Source: JBBDJB01 sp040880125 | GTDB lineage: Bacteria > Planctomycetota > Planctomycetia > Pirellulales > JBBDJB01 | Length of the DNA stretch: 22,413 bases | Direction: 5' to 3' | Assembly: GCA_040880125.1 (NCBI GenBank) | Contig: JBBDJB010000033.1 | Location: 1-22,413 of the forward strand | In this document: positions 6,867 through 13,774 of the stretch, piece by piece | Layout of the letters: each line of letters opens with the position of its first letter | How positions within the stretch are numbered: position 1 is the first letter of the stretch | Position numbers and translations under genes: made by a program | The notes under the pieces: generated by a model | The model's input: only the letters and a program-made list of their open reading frames with translations | Told to the model about the DNA's origin: nothing | The model's database searches: none

Positions 6867-7706
6867 CTATCGCCCCAGCACGCGCTTGCCGGCCTCCAGC
6901 ACGATCGGCGGAGTGAGGGACTTGAGGATCGCCTTCACGCCCATCGACCGCGGGGCTTGAAGCTCGCCTTCCGCGAACGCGTCGCCCGGGGTGCGGCGAA
7001 AGAGCGTGCCGTGCGAATCGTGCCGCTCCTCGTCAGGCCGGCCGTTGGTGTAGTAGTACATCGCCACCGATTTGCGCGACCAACCTTCCGGGCACTTGAG
7101 CGGCTCGGGGTTGCCATGCCACGACGTGCTAGTCGTGTTGAAGACCACCATCCGGTTAAACACGGGCAGCACGTTCTGCACGCACTTCTCCATTGGCTCG
7201 TCCCACAACTGCAAATGGCCGGCGTACTCCTCACGCCAGTTCTTGTTCAAGTAGACCAGCACATTGATCCGCCGATCCAGCTTTAGGCGGTTGTGAAAGT
7301 TGAAGTCTGCGTGGATCTTCAAAAAGCCACCCGGCGGAAGTTGATGAACACCTCCGCCCGCTAGAAACGGATCGCTGACCAGGCCGGTGATGCCGGTGAG
7401 CGATTCGAGAAAATCGAGCATCGGCGGCGAGTTCAATTTGTACAGGAAGATCTGGATCCGGGGGTCCATCTTGGTGTCGTCGCACAACTGCCGCTTGATC
7501 TCGCGATCGTTGTCGAAGTGGTGCCAGCGCGAGTCGGGCGATTCGACCGCCTCCAGCACCTCGTCGAGAATCTCCGGCGGAAAGAAGTCGTCGATGACGA
7601 TGTGCGGAAACGGCTGGGCGGTGCGGTACTTTTCGCTCAGCGCCTTGCCCTTGGCCTTCAGCGGCTCGGTTTGGAAAAAGTCGTTGATTTTTTCCAGGTG
7701 GTTCAC
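6867..7706 (-). CDS. 2-oxoglutarate/Fe(II)-dependent oxygenase
   Basis: I place the start at GTG 7706, because GAGGAA lies just upstream (7712-7719) with ideal spacing; an ATG 93 bases further out has no such site and encodes low-complexity sequence. The 279-residue product is a prolyl-4-hydroxylase-like oxygenase. FPHIVIDDFFPPEILDEV (33-50) is the usual opening. The iron ligands are His132 and Asp134 (KIHADFNFH) and the distal His197 (SWHGNPEPL), with Arg211 (WSRKSVAMYYY) placed to bind 2-oxoglutarate. INVLVYLNKNW and GHLQLWD form the core strands. The triad is intact, so it should hydroxylate or otherwise oxidise a substrate, often a peptide or glycan-linked residue in this family. It is cytoplasmic and ends at the C-terminus with a basic helix (LEAGKRVLGR). 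Confidence 0.85.
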   Translation of the reverse strand: MNHLEKINDFFQTEPLKAKGKALSEKYRTAQPFPHIVIDDFFPPEILDEVLEAVESPDSRWHHFDNDREIKRQLCDDTKMDPRIQIFLYKLNSPPMLDFLESLTGITGLVSDPFLAGGGVHQLPPGGFLKIHADFNFHNRLKLDRRINVLVYLNKNWREEYAGHLQLWDEPMEKCVQNVLPVFNRMVVFNTTSTSWHGNPEPLKCPEGWSRKSVAMYYYTNGRPDEERHDSHGTLFRRTPGDAFAEGELQAPRSMGVKAILKSLTPPIVLEAGKRVLGR

Positions 7707-8138
7707 GTTTGATTCCTCGTTTGCCTCAATGACTTGCTCTTTGACACGACGACCACCTGCCGGTGCCGCGGCAGGCACTTGTCCTTGCCCCGGTCTCATT
7801 CATGCGGCGGCGGCCAAAGTTGCGTGGCGAGCCGTTAAATCTGCGAATTGAACGGACGCCACGAATCGGCGGCGCTGCGCCTTCGCGCCCGATGCGACGC
7901 GTGCGGAAACTGCGACGAGCGTAGCGACCACGCTCAAGTATTGGCGACGATTCAGTCCCAGGCGGAAGATTGAACCGTCGCGCAACACCCTTTGGCCACC
8001 ATCGGCTTTGCTCGCCGGATCATTAGACCCGCCGCCGCGGCCTGTGCAAGACTCCCAATCGCTAAAACCGGCTCGAGCCAAGTAGCTCCCATGGTGCGGA
8101 CCGATGGCCGATCGCAGTTCACCGACTGCCAGCGACTG
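7707..8138. other. Spacer with a possible Tat-leader remnant
   Basis: This spacer between the oxygenase and the enolase-superfamily gene contains no complete gene. On the minus strand, about 7850-7960 encodes LNRRQYLSVVATLVAVSARV, which looks like a twin-arginine leader (R-R-Q-Y-L followed by a hydrophobic helix). It has no recognised start codon and the frame decays into Arg/Ala-rich sequence by 7800. It may be a dead exported-protein gene start. The rest shows nothing I can assign. Confidence 0.35.
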
Positions 8139-9470
8139 CTACCAATCGACGACCGATCCGTCCTCCCGGTCGTACGTCCGTGGATAATCTTGCGGCTCGC
8201 CGACCTGGGCCATCAACTTCTCTTCGTCGATCTCGATGCCCAGGCCCGGTCCTGATGGCAGCGGCAAGAAGCCGTCCTGCTGCTGGAACGGCACCTTGAG
8301 CAGATCCTCGTGCGTGTTGGTACCACGCTCCTGGATCAGAAAGTTCGGAATGGCCGCCGCGATCTGGCAACTGGCCGCCAACGAGCACGGCCCCTGCGGA
8401 TTGTGCGGCGCGATCGGCACGTAATACGACTCGGCCATGCCGGCGATCAGCCGCAGCTCGGTGATTCCGCCCGCGTAACAGACGTCCGGTTGCAGGATGC
8501 TGGCGGCCTTCTTTTCCAATACCTCGCGGAAGCCCCACTTCGTGTACACCCGCTCACCGGTCGCGACAGGGATGTGCGTGCGGCTGGCCAAGTCGGCCAT
8601 CACGTCGAGGTTCTGGGCCTGCACCGGCTCTTCATAGAAATACGGCTGAAACCGTTCCAGGGCCTTCATCAGCAGCAGCGACGTCTGCGGCTGCGAGGCG
8701 CCGTGAAACTCGATGCCGATGTCTACGTCCGCCCCCAGCGACTCCCGCATCTGGGCAAACTCTTCGACCGCTTCCTGCACGTAGGCGGCGCCCTCGACGT
8801 AGCGGTACGGAGCGCGGCGATCGACGCGGAGCTGCGTCTTGAATGCCTTGCACCGTCCTTGCTCGACGTCGCGGCGACTGCCGTAGATGCGGATGCGATC
8901 TCGGGTCGGTCCGCCGAGCAGCTCGTACACGGGAATACCCAGCGCCTTGCCTTTGATGTCCCACAACGCCTGATCGATGCCGCTGAGCACCGAGGTCAAC
9001 ACCGGGCCGCCGCGATAAAAACCGTGCCGGTAGATCGCCTGCCAGTGGTGCGTGATGCGGCGAGGGTCTTTGCCGATCAGGTATTTGCCGGTCTCCTGGG
9101 CTTCAACAGCGCAGGCCTTGCTCTTGTCCTTGAGCATCTCGCCCCAGCCGACGATGCCGGCGTCGGTCGTGATCTTCACAAACACCCAGGAGTTGCGAAG
9201 GACGAACGTCTCCAGGTTTGTGATACGGAGAGATTCCCGCGGCGCGACGTTCGCCCGGCTTCGCGCGGCGGACTCGGCCTCTTGCCCGAGCATGTCGAGC
9301 GACCGCAACCCGGCCGCCAGCCCGACGCCGCCGGCAAAGGCGCGTCCGACGAAGCGGCGGCGACTCATGCGGTGACGGCCCTGTCGAATGTCCGGCTGCG
9401 TAAACCACGGCGCGTCGCTGGCGGCAGTTTGACTTGCGGAGTGCGTCTCTTGTGGAGTTGTTTTTTTCAC
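8139..9470 (-). CDS. Tat-exported enolase-superfamily dehydratase, galactonate-dehydratase-like
   Basis: The GTG at 9470 has GGAG eight bases upstream and gives 443 residues; ATG 9368, just before the twin-arginine motif, is an alternative. SRRRFVGRAFAGGVGLAAGL (36-55) is a Tat signal. The rest is a mandelate racemase/muconate lactonizing fold: the N-terminal cap carries VKITTDAGIVGWGE (98-111), and the barrel carries metal ligands Glu254 with His256 (IGIEFHGA), Glu280 (FYEEPV), Glu306 (VATGERVYTKWGF) and the general acid/base His356 (IAPHNPQGP). This arrangement, with H in the second-strand motif, is that of D-galactonate dehydratase and close sugar-acid dehydratases. The second-strand metal ligand is Glu where Asp is usual. 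Export makes a periplasmic sugar-acid dehydration step likely. The exact substrate is uncertain. Confidence 0.82.
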   Translation of the reverse strand: MKKTTPQETHSASQTAASDAPWFTQPDIRQGRHRMSRRRFVGRAFAGGVGLAAGLRSLDMLGQEAESAARSRANVAPRESLRITNLETFVLRNSWVFVKITTDAGIVGWGEMLKDKSKACAVEAQETGKYLIGKDPRRITHHWQAIYRHGFYRGGPVLTSVLSGIDQALWDIKGKALGIPVYELLGGPTRDRIRIYGSRRDVEQGRCKAFKTQLRVDRRAPYRYVEGAAYVQEAVEEFAQMRESLGADVDIGIEFHGASQPQTSLLLMKALERFQPYFYEEPVQAQNLDVMADLASRTHIPVATGERVYTKWGFREVLEKKAASILQPDVCYAGGITELRLIAGMAESYYVPIAPHNPQGPCSLAASCQIAAAIPNFLIQERGTNTHEDLLKVPFQQQDGFLPLPSGPGLGIEIDEEKLMAQVGEPQDYPRTYDREDGSVVDW

Positions 9471-9556
9471 GGTGATTCTCCGGCAATGCAATTGGGGGAG
9501 TTGTGACTTGGATCGGTGTTTACCATCGTGGCCCACATCGGCGGTGTCAAGCAAAA

Positions 9557-10249
9557 TCAGCCGCGCGATGCGGCCTCGTCAATTCCGGCCTTCTGCCAAC
9601 TCGCCGGCAGCGGTGCTACAAACTCCAGCGGCTCGCCGCGAACGGGGTGCATAAACGCAAGCCGCCGGGCGTGCAGCGCGATGCCCTCGGCAAAGCCGCG
9701 CTGGCCGCCGTACTTGCGATCGCCGCGAATCGGATGACCGTGATGCGAAAGCTGGAGCCGGATCTGATGTTTGCGGCCGGTCACCAATTCGACTTCCAAA
9801 AGACTGTCCGGTCCGACGGCTCGCAGCAGCCGGTAACGCAGTCGAGCCTCTTGCACGCCGGGCGACTCGCTGCGAGCGATGTGCATCCGCCGGTGCCGGT
9901 CATCTTTGCGCACCAGATCGACCAGTTCCGCTTGCGGCTGCTCGATGCGGCCCTCGACCAGCGCCCAATAGATCTTGTGCATTTGGCGCCGGCGGAGCCC
10001 GTCGGTGAGCCGCGCAGCCGCCTTGGAAGTGCGCGCGATCACCAGCACGCCGGAGACCGGCGCGTCGAGCCGGCTGACGATTCCCAGATAGACGTTGCCC
10101 GGCTTGTTGTACTTGTGCTTGAGGTAATCCTTCGCCTGGCTCACCAGGCTGGGGCGATCCGCCGCCACGCCCATGGTCGGCAGCATCGCCGGCTTGACCA
10201 CCACCAGCAGATGATTGTCCTCGTACAGCACAGGCCAGGGAGCGCGCAT
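9557..10249 (-). CDS. RluA-family pseudouridine synthase
   Basis: This 230-residue protein isomerises a uridine in RNA to pseudouridine. VLYEDNHLLVVVKPAMLPT (8-26) is the family opening. The catalytic aspartate is Asp62 in IVSRLDAPVSGVLVIA, where the commoner HRLD reads SRLD. RKHQIRLQLSHHGHPIRGD (159-177) is the conserved RluA C-terminal motif that binds the RNA. There is no S4 domain and the length is that of the short RluA/RluC-like forms, so the target (rRNA or tRNA position) cannot be named. The frame stays open far upstream, but homology begins at the chosen ATG; no clear ribosome binding site is seen, and ATG 10282 is a possible alternative. It diverges from maf across 90 bp. Confidence 0.85.
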   Translation of the reverse strand: MRAPWPVLYEDNHLLVVVKPAMLPTMGVAADRPSLVSQAKDYLKHKYNKPGNVYLGIVSRLDAPVSGVLVIARTSKAAARLTDGLRRRQMHKIYWALVEGRIEQPQAELVDLVRKDDRHRRMHIARSESPGVQEARLRYRLLRAVGPDSLLEVELVTGRKHQIRLQLSHHGHPIRGDRKYGGQRGFAEGIALHARRLAFMHPVRGEPLEFVAPLPASWQKAGIDEAASRG

Positions 10250-10339
10250 GGGAAGAGCATCGCAAGAGCGGGGCGACAGCATCGGCTGAATTGCGTAATG
10301 TAACAGACGAACCAGCGCCTCTCGACCCAAGCGAGCACG

Positions 10340-10924
10340 ATGACAGAGCAGCGATTGATCCTGGCCAGCGGATCGCCCCGCCGCCGCGAACTGTTGGCGG
10401 CCGCCGGCTACCGATTCGACGTGATCGAGCCGCGCGCGGATGCCGAGTGTGGCGTCTGCAGCGAAGGCGGGCCGGCTGCGCTGGTGGCGGAGCTGGCCCT
10501 GCGCAAAGCCGCTGACGTGCGGCCACGCGTCGACCGCGGATGCATCGTCGCCGCCGACACCGTGGCCGAATGCGGCGGCATGATCCTCGGCAAGCCGGAC
10601 GATATCGACCACGCCCGAGCGATGCTCCGCCGACTGGCTGGGCAAGAGCACCGCGTCTACACGGGCCTGTGCGTCTGGCCGGTGCCCGATGGCGAGCCGG
10701 AAATCCGCGTGGCGGTGACGCGGCTGAAAATGGAGCCGCTCGGCGAAGGGTCGCTGGAAGAGTACCTCTCCAGCGGCCAATGGGAAGGGAAGGCCGGCGC
10801 GTTCGGCTATCAGGACCGCCACGGCTGGCTGCACATCGTCGAAGGCAGCGAATCGAACGTTGTCGGCCTGCCGATGGAGCTGTTGAAAGAGATGCTCGAC
10901 GCGTCCGGATACCGGCGCAAGTAG
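10340..10924 (+). CDS. maf: Maf-family nucleotide pyrophosphatase
   Basis: This 194-residue protein is full length for Maf. LILASGSPRRRELLAAAGY (6-24) is the phosphate-binding opening. IVAADTVAECGGMILGKP (69-86) contains the catalytic Asp73. WEGKAGAFGYQD and GSESNVVGLPMELL (near 155-185) complete the active site. Maf proteins hydrolyse non-canonical or methylated nucleoside triphosphates to monophosphates (house-cleaning), and overexpression is linked to septum inhibition in other bacteria. The YQD after GAFG differs from the YQIQG of many Maf proteins, so substrate preference may differ. It is a single gene, divergent from the pseudouridine synthase gene. Confidence 0.9.
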   Translation: MTEQRLILASGSPRRRELLAAAGYRFDVIEPRADAECGVCSEGGPAALVAELALRKAADVRPRVDRGCIVAADTVAECGGMILGKPDDIDHARAMLRRLAGQEHRVYTGLCVWPVPDGEPEIRVAVTRLKMEPLGEGSLEEYLSSGQWEGKAGAFGYQDRHGWLHIVEGSESNVVGLPMELLKEMLDASGYRRK

Positions 10925-11115
10925 GGTTCGCTGTGCGGGCCGATTGTCACATCGGCTAGCTACTTGCCGGCCACGATTAGCTGCGCCAGTGGTTCGAGCA
11001 CGTAGCACGAGCGGAAGAAATGACGCGACGCCGCAGCATTTATCGCGATCCGTGCGGCACTGCCCGAGACGTGAGCCTCGCCGGTTTGGCGCCGGTAAGG
11101 CAATCGAGATAGAAG

Positions 11116-11188
11116 TGGAGCGGAAGGGAGTCGAACCCTCGACCTCTGCATTGCGAACGCAGCGCTCTCCCAACTGAGCTACCGCCCC
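11116..11188 (-). tRNA. tRNA-Ala (anticodon CGC)
   Basis: The reverse complement folds as a complete 73-base cloverleaf. The acceptor stem GGGGCGG pairs with CCGCTCC and includes the G3:U70 wobble that is the alanine identity element. The D arm is GCTC/GAGC; the anticodon stem CTGCG/TGCAG encloses loop TTCGCAA, so the anticodon is CGC (11153-11155), reading GCG codons. The variable loop is AGGTC; the T arm GAGGG/CCCTT encloses TTCGACT. The discriminator base is A. CCA is not encoded (CTT follows), so it must be added after transcription. It lies 56 bp downstream of, and in line with, the lipoprotein gene. Confidence 0.97.
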
Positions 11189-11244
11189 GATTGCGATGCA
11201 GCCAGGCGTCACTGGCCGGGCATCGCGAAGTCGCCATTCTAGCG

Positions 11245-12816
11245 CTACTCCGGCGGACTGTCTAGGCGACCGCCGATCGGCTCCAATCCCAAACTCCGTG
11301 CATACGCGGCCCGCTGCCGCTGGACGCCAAGCTCCTCGGTGATCGCCAGCCACTGCTGCTTGGCCGCCGCCAGCGACATCTCCGGCGAGGCGTTGCCGTC
11401 GAGTACGTCGATCACCGCTTTGTCGAGCGCTGTCATATAACGCTCTGCGCCGGGAATACGCGGAACCGCCATCCAGTCGTCGCGCGAGAGCGCCTCGCGC
11501 ACGACGTTCGCGTAGCCGTCGGCCGCCTCGGGCGAGATGCCTTGCGGCAGCCAGGGGTCGATCTGCGGCAAGTGCGGCTGGCGATAGAGCGTCGTCTCGC
11601 GGCTGGCCGCACTGGGCGGATGCTGCACGTCGCCCGCGCTCAGCCAGGCGGCGAGATTCATCGCCGAGGCCGCGTTGCGCGAGGCCGCGCTCACACTGGC
11701 CAGCCGGCCGGCCACGCCCAGCAGCGTGACACGTCGTCGGTTTTCTGGTCGCGGTTCCCATTGATTGAGCCCCTGTCGATAAACTTGCTCCGCACCGGGC
11801 AGTTCGGCGAAGCGAACCTGGCCGATCGCCTCCCCGCCCGCATCGTCCGCCGCAGTCGGCCAGCCCCAGGCAAGCGCCGCGCGGCCTTCGTACACGGCGC
11901 GGCGAGCCTCGTGCGGATCGTATCTCTTCGTAGCCACGTCTCCACGATTTGATTCGGCTAATTCTCGAAGCGCGCGGACAAACGGCGGCCCGTCGATCCG
12001 CGGCTCCATCGTCTGGGCGTCGAACAACGTCGCGTAGTCGTGCGGATGTTTGGCGTACGCCGCCGCTCGGGCAAGTAGCGTAATGCCCGCCCAACCGGGC
12101 GCAACAGGTTCGATGGCCGCTTGCCAGTCGTCGGGCAGGGCTTCACTTGCCGCGTCGGTTGCCGTCTGCTGGCCAAGCTCGTCGACGAGCGAAGCGTACT
12201 CGCTCCAAGTCCGCGGCGGCTGGCGATCGAGTGCTGCCAGGAGGTCCGCGCGGTAGATCAACACCAGCACGGGCGAACCGAGTGCAAACGCCATGGGCCG
12301 TTCGCCCCAGGCGGCCATCGGCCGGGCGACCAACGGAAAAAGCTCGGCGGGACGATATGGCTCGCCGGAAAGCATGTTCGACCGCAGCGGCACAATCGCC
12401 CCGCGAGTGGCCAGCGGTCCCAAGTGCCGTGACAGGTAAACGATCACGTCGGCCGCCGGCGGCGAGGTGCTTTCGAGCGCCGACGCGTCGGCCGTTTCCA
12501 CCGACAGCGTGCCGCCGAACTGCGCGGACCACTGGCCGCGCCGCCGCTGGATGGCCGCCGCCAACTCGGCATCGTCGATCACCATCACACTCAGCGGCAC
12601 CCCGGGGGGCGCTGTGTCCGGCGGCGGAGCCGGTTCGGGCTCGCTGTTGCAACCCGCGGCTAGCAGCGCCGCGAGGATCGCTGCCAGCGGCAGTGCTCGG
12701 ATGCGGGATGCGGGGTGCGGGGTGCGGGATGCGGTGTGCGGGGACCGGGGTCCGGGCAGCGCTCGCCCAAACACGGTCGCCCGCGGGCAGGGGTTTGGAG
12801 GAGAGTAGTAACGCAT
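11245..12816 (-). CDS. Extracellular solute-binding lipoprotein (family 1-like)
   Basis: I start at ATG 12816, where GAGG lies nine bases upstream, giving 523 residues. The leader is unusual: a roughly 40-residue Pro/Ser/Arg-rich n-region precedes the hydrophobic core LPLAAILAALLAAGC, with lipobox LAAGC and lipidated Cys56. The mature part has the form of sugar-binding proteins of ABC importers: VPLSVMVIDDAELAAAIQRR opening strand, ADVIVYLSRHLGPLATRGAI, MAFALGSPVLVLIYRADLL (the hinge 'lvYrkDll' pattern) and TWSEYASLVDELGQ. The C-terminal YMTALDKAVIDVLDGNASPE helix is typical. No permease or ATPase gene is adjacent, so the transporter partner is elsewhere. Codons 22-39 are made of a DNA heptamer repeat (see the repeat at 12699-12756). 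It diverges from xylulokinase across a repeat-filled spacer. Confidence 0.8.
   Translation of the reverse strand: MRYYSPPNPCPRATVFGRALPGPRSPHTASRTPHPASRIRALPLAAILAALLAAGCNSEPEPAPPPDTAPPGVPLSVMVIDDAELAAAIQRRRGQWSAQFGGTLSVETADASALESTSPPAADVIVYLSRHLGPLATRGAIVPLRSNMLSGEPYRPAELFPLVARPMAAWGERPMAFALGSPVLVLIYRADLLAALDRQPPRTWSEYASLVDELGQQTATDAASEALPDDWQAAIEPVAPGWAGITLLARAAAYAKHPHDYATLFDAQTMEPRIDGPPFVRALRELAESNRGDVATKRYDPHEARRAVYEGRAALAWGWPTAADDAGGEAIGQVRFAELPGAEQVYRQGLNQWEPRPENRRRVTLLGVAGRLASVSAASRNAASAMNLAAWLSAGDVQHPPSAASRETTLYRQPHLPQIDPWLPQGISPEAADGYANVVREALSRDDWMAVPRIPGAERYMTALDKAVIDVLDGNASPEMSLAAAKQQWLAITEELGVQRQRAAYARSLGLEPIGGRLDSPPE
12699..12756. repeat. Heptamer tract inside lipoprotein leader codons
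   Basis: About eight consecutive plus-strand heptamers of the type GGGATGC or GGGGTGC, drifting to GGGGACC and GGGGTCC, occupy this stretch. It falls within codons of the lipoprotein signal-peptide n-region and translates on the minus strand to SPHTASRTPHPASRIR. It belongs to the same heptamer class as the tracts at 13673-13756 and 22346-22413. Confidence 0.8.
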
Positions 12817-12929
12817 ACAGGGCGTCCTCGAACTGTTGACGATGTTTTTCATCGACTGATTGGCATGACGATGCCGCGCCGGTTGCCGCTTCGAGAAGCG
12901 TCCGGTTACAATCCCGCTTTTCACCGGTG

Positions 12930-12966
12930 GCACCGACAATGGTGGCACAGACATTCCTGTCGGTGC
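12930..12966. repeat. Hairpin of the GCACAGACA family
   Basis: GCACAGACA (12945-12953) and TGTCGGTGC (12958-12966) form a near-perfect stem with a TTCC loop. An alternative arm GCACCGACA (12930-12938) pairs perfectly with the same right arm. The GCACAGACA/TGTCTGTGC unit recurs at 18774-18795 between two other genes, so it is a dispersed intergenic element. Confidence 0.6.
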
Positions 12967-13023
12967 TTAGGTCGATTGATTGGGCGATATCATTGATTGG
13001 ACTGTTGAGAGCTGGACTTGCCG

Positions 13024-13062
13024 CAGACCCTCTCCCCGGCCCTCTCCCTGGAAGGGAGAGGG
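13024..13062. repeat. 39-bp hairpin unit A, copies at 13024, 13180, 13405, 13561
   Basis: Four copies (13024-13062, 13180-13218, 13405-13443, 13561-13599), identical by eye, begin CAGACCCTCTCCCC and end with the perfect stem CCCTCTCCCT/AGGGAGAGGG around GGA. Similar stems occur near 15387-15409 and 20980-21000, and a weaker one near 18542. Confidence 0.85.
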
Positions 13063-13100
13063 CGTTGGGGTCGGCGATCGCTGCGCTACCATTGGATACA

Positions 13101-13163
13101 GTCTCACGATCAAACTCGCGCTCGCGAGCCTCGTTCGGCACTGGTTCATCCGTGTCAAATTGT
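13101..13163. repeat. 63-bp unit E, copies at 13101, 13326, 13482
   Basis: Three copies (13101-13163, 13326-13388, 13482-13544) start GTCTCACGATCAAACTCGC and end GTGTCAAATTGT. Each contains a GCGCGAG-type core. The copies differ at only a few positions. The middle copy lies outside the 226-bp duplicated blocks, showing that the array grew by more than one event. Confidence 0.85.
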
Positions 13164-13404
13164 GAATCCCGCTCCGCTGCAGACCCTCTCCCCGGCCCTC
13201 TCCCTGGAAGGGAGAGGGAGTTACGCGCGGCCGTAACGGCGGCACGCCCGATATGCTCCCCCTCCCTTTGGGAGGGGGCTGGGGGGAGGGCGTTTGCGCT
13301 TCGAACCACGTTCGCTTTTGAGACGGTCTCACGATCAAACTCGCACGCGCGAGCCTCGTTCGGCACTGGTTCATCCGTGTCAAATTGTAAGTCCCGCTCC
13401 GCCG

Positions 13405-13630
13405 CAGACCCTCTCCCCGGCCCTCTCCCTGGAAGGGAGAGGGAGTTGGGGTCGGCGATCGCTGCGCTACCACTGGATACGGTCTCACGATCAAACTCGC
13501 ACGCGCGAGCCTCGTTCGGCACTGGTTCATCCGTGTCAAATTGTGAATCGCGCTCCGCTGCAGACCCTCTCCCCGGCCCTCTCCCTGGAAGGGAGAGGGA
13601 GTTACGCGCGGCCGTAACGGCGGCACGCCC
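13405..13630. repeat. 226-bp direct duplication, copy 2
   Basis: The same A-B-E-A-C order as copy 1 and identical length. Differences are scattered single bases (for example ACGC for GCTC inside E), so the duplication is recent or kept uniform by recombination. Confidence 0.85.
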
Positions 13631-13672
13631 AACTCCATACCCCCTCACACCAGCGCTGCCCGGTGCCCGGAC

Positions 13673-13756
13673 CCCGGTTCCCGATCCCCGATCCCCTTTC
13701 TCCGAGTCGGCCCGCGCACTCCGTCCCCACACCCCGCATCCCGAACCCCGCACCAC
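13673..13756. repeat. Degenerate heptamer tract upstream of xylB
   Basis: Two runs of C-rich heptamers (CCCGATC/CCCGGTT types near 13673-13700 and CCCGCAT/CCCGAAC/CCCGCAC types near 13724-13756) are the reverse-complement form of the GGG(A/G)T(T/G)C tracts in the lipoprotein leader and next to serS. They end eight bases before the xylB ribosome binding site. Confidence 0.65.
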
Positions 13757-13774
13757 GTTCCCCGAGGCCAACTG

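Larger units (their letters stand above)
13024..13249. repeat. 226-bp direct duplication, copy 1
   Basis: The block reads A-B-E-A-C: unit A (39 bp, hairpin), a 38-bp B segment, unit E (63 bp), a short linker, a second A and segment C. It is repeated with only a few substitutions at 13405-13630, exactly 381 bp downstream. Segment C contains a further small hairpin, GTTACG/CGTAAC around cgcggc (13220-13237). Confidence 0.85.
12817..13774. other. Repeat-filled divergent spacer between lipoprotein and xylB
   Basis: This 958-bp spacer must contain the outward promoters of the lipoprotein gene (minus) and xylB (plus). It holds, in order, a GCACAGACA-type hairpin, a 226-bp duplicated block at 13024-13249 and 13405-13630, a linking segment (13250-13404) with its own C-rich hairpin, and a heptamer-type tract that ends just before the xylB ribosome binding site. 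Long frames stay open through it on both strands, but they translate the repeats and I do not regard them as genes. Confidence 0.8.

Noticed and set aside
8310..9506. A 398-codon plus-strand frame
   Set aside because: It is the antisense of the enolase-superfamily gene and has Arg/Leu/Asp-rich composition typical of such shadows in GC-rich DNA.
9557..12094. An 845-codon minus-strand open frame
   Set aside because: Only the last 230 codons encode the RluA-type synthase. The rest is antisense to maf, crosses the tRNA and overlaps the lipoprotein gene.
13024..13630. A CRISPR-like reading of the repeat array
   Set aside because: Repeats are 39 and 63 bp, spacers are themselves repeated, and no cas genes are nearby. 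It is a segmental duplication.
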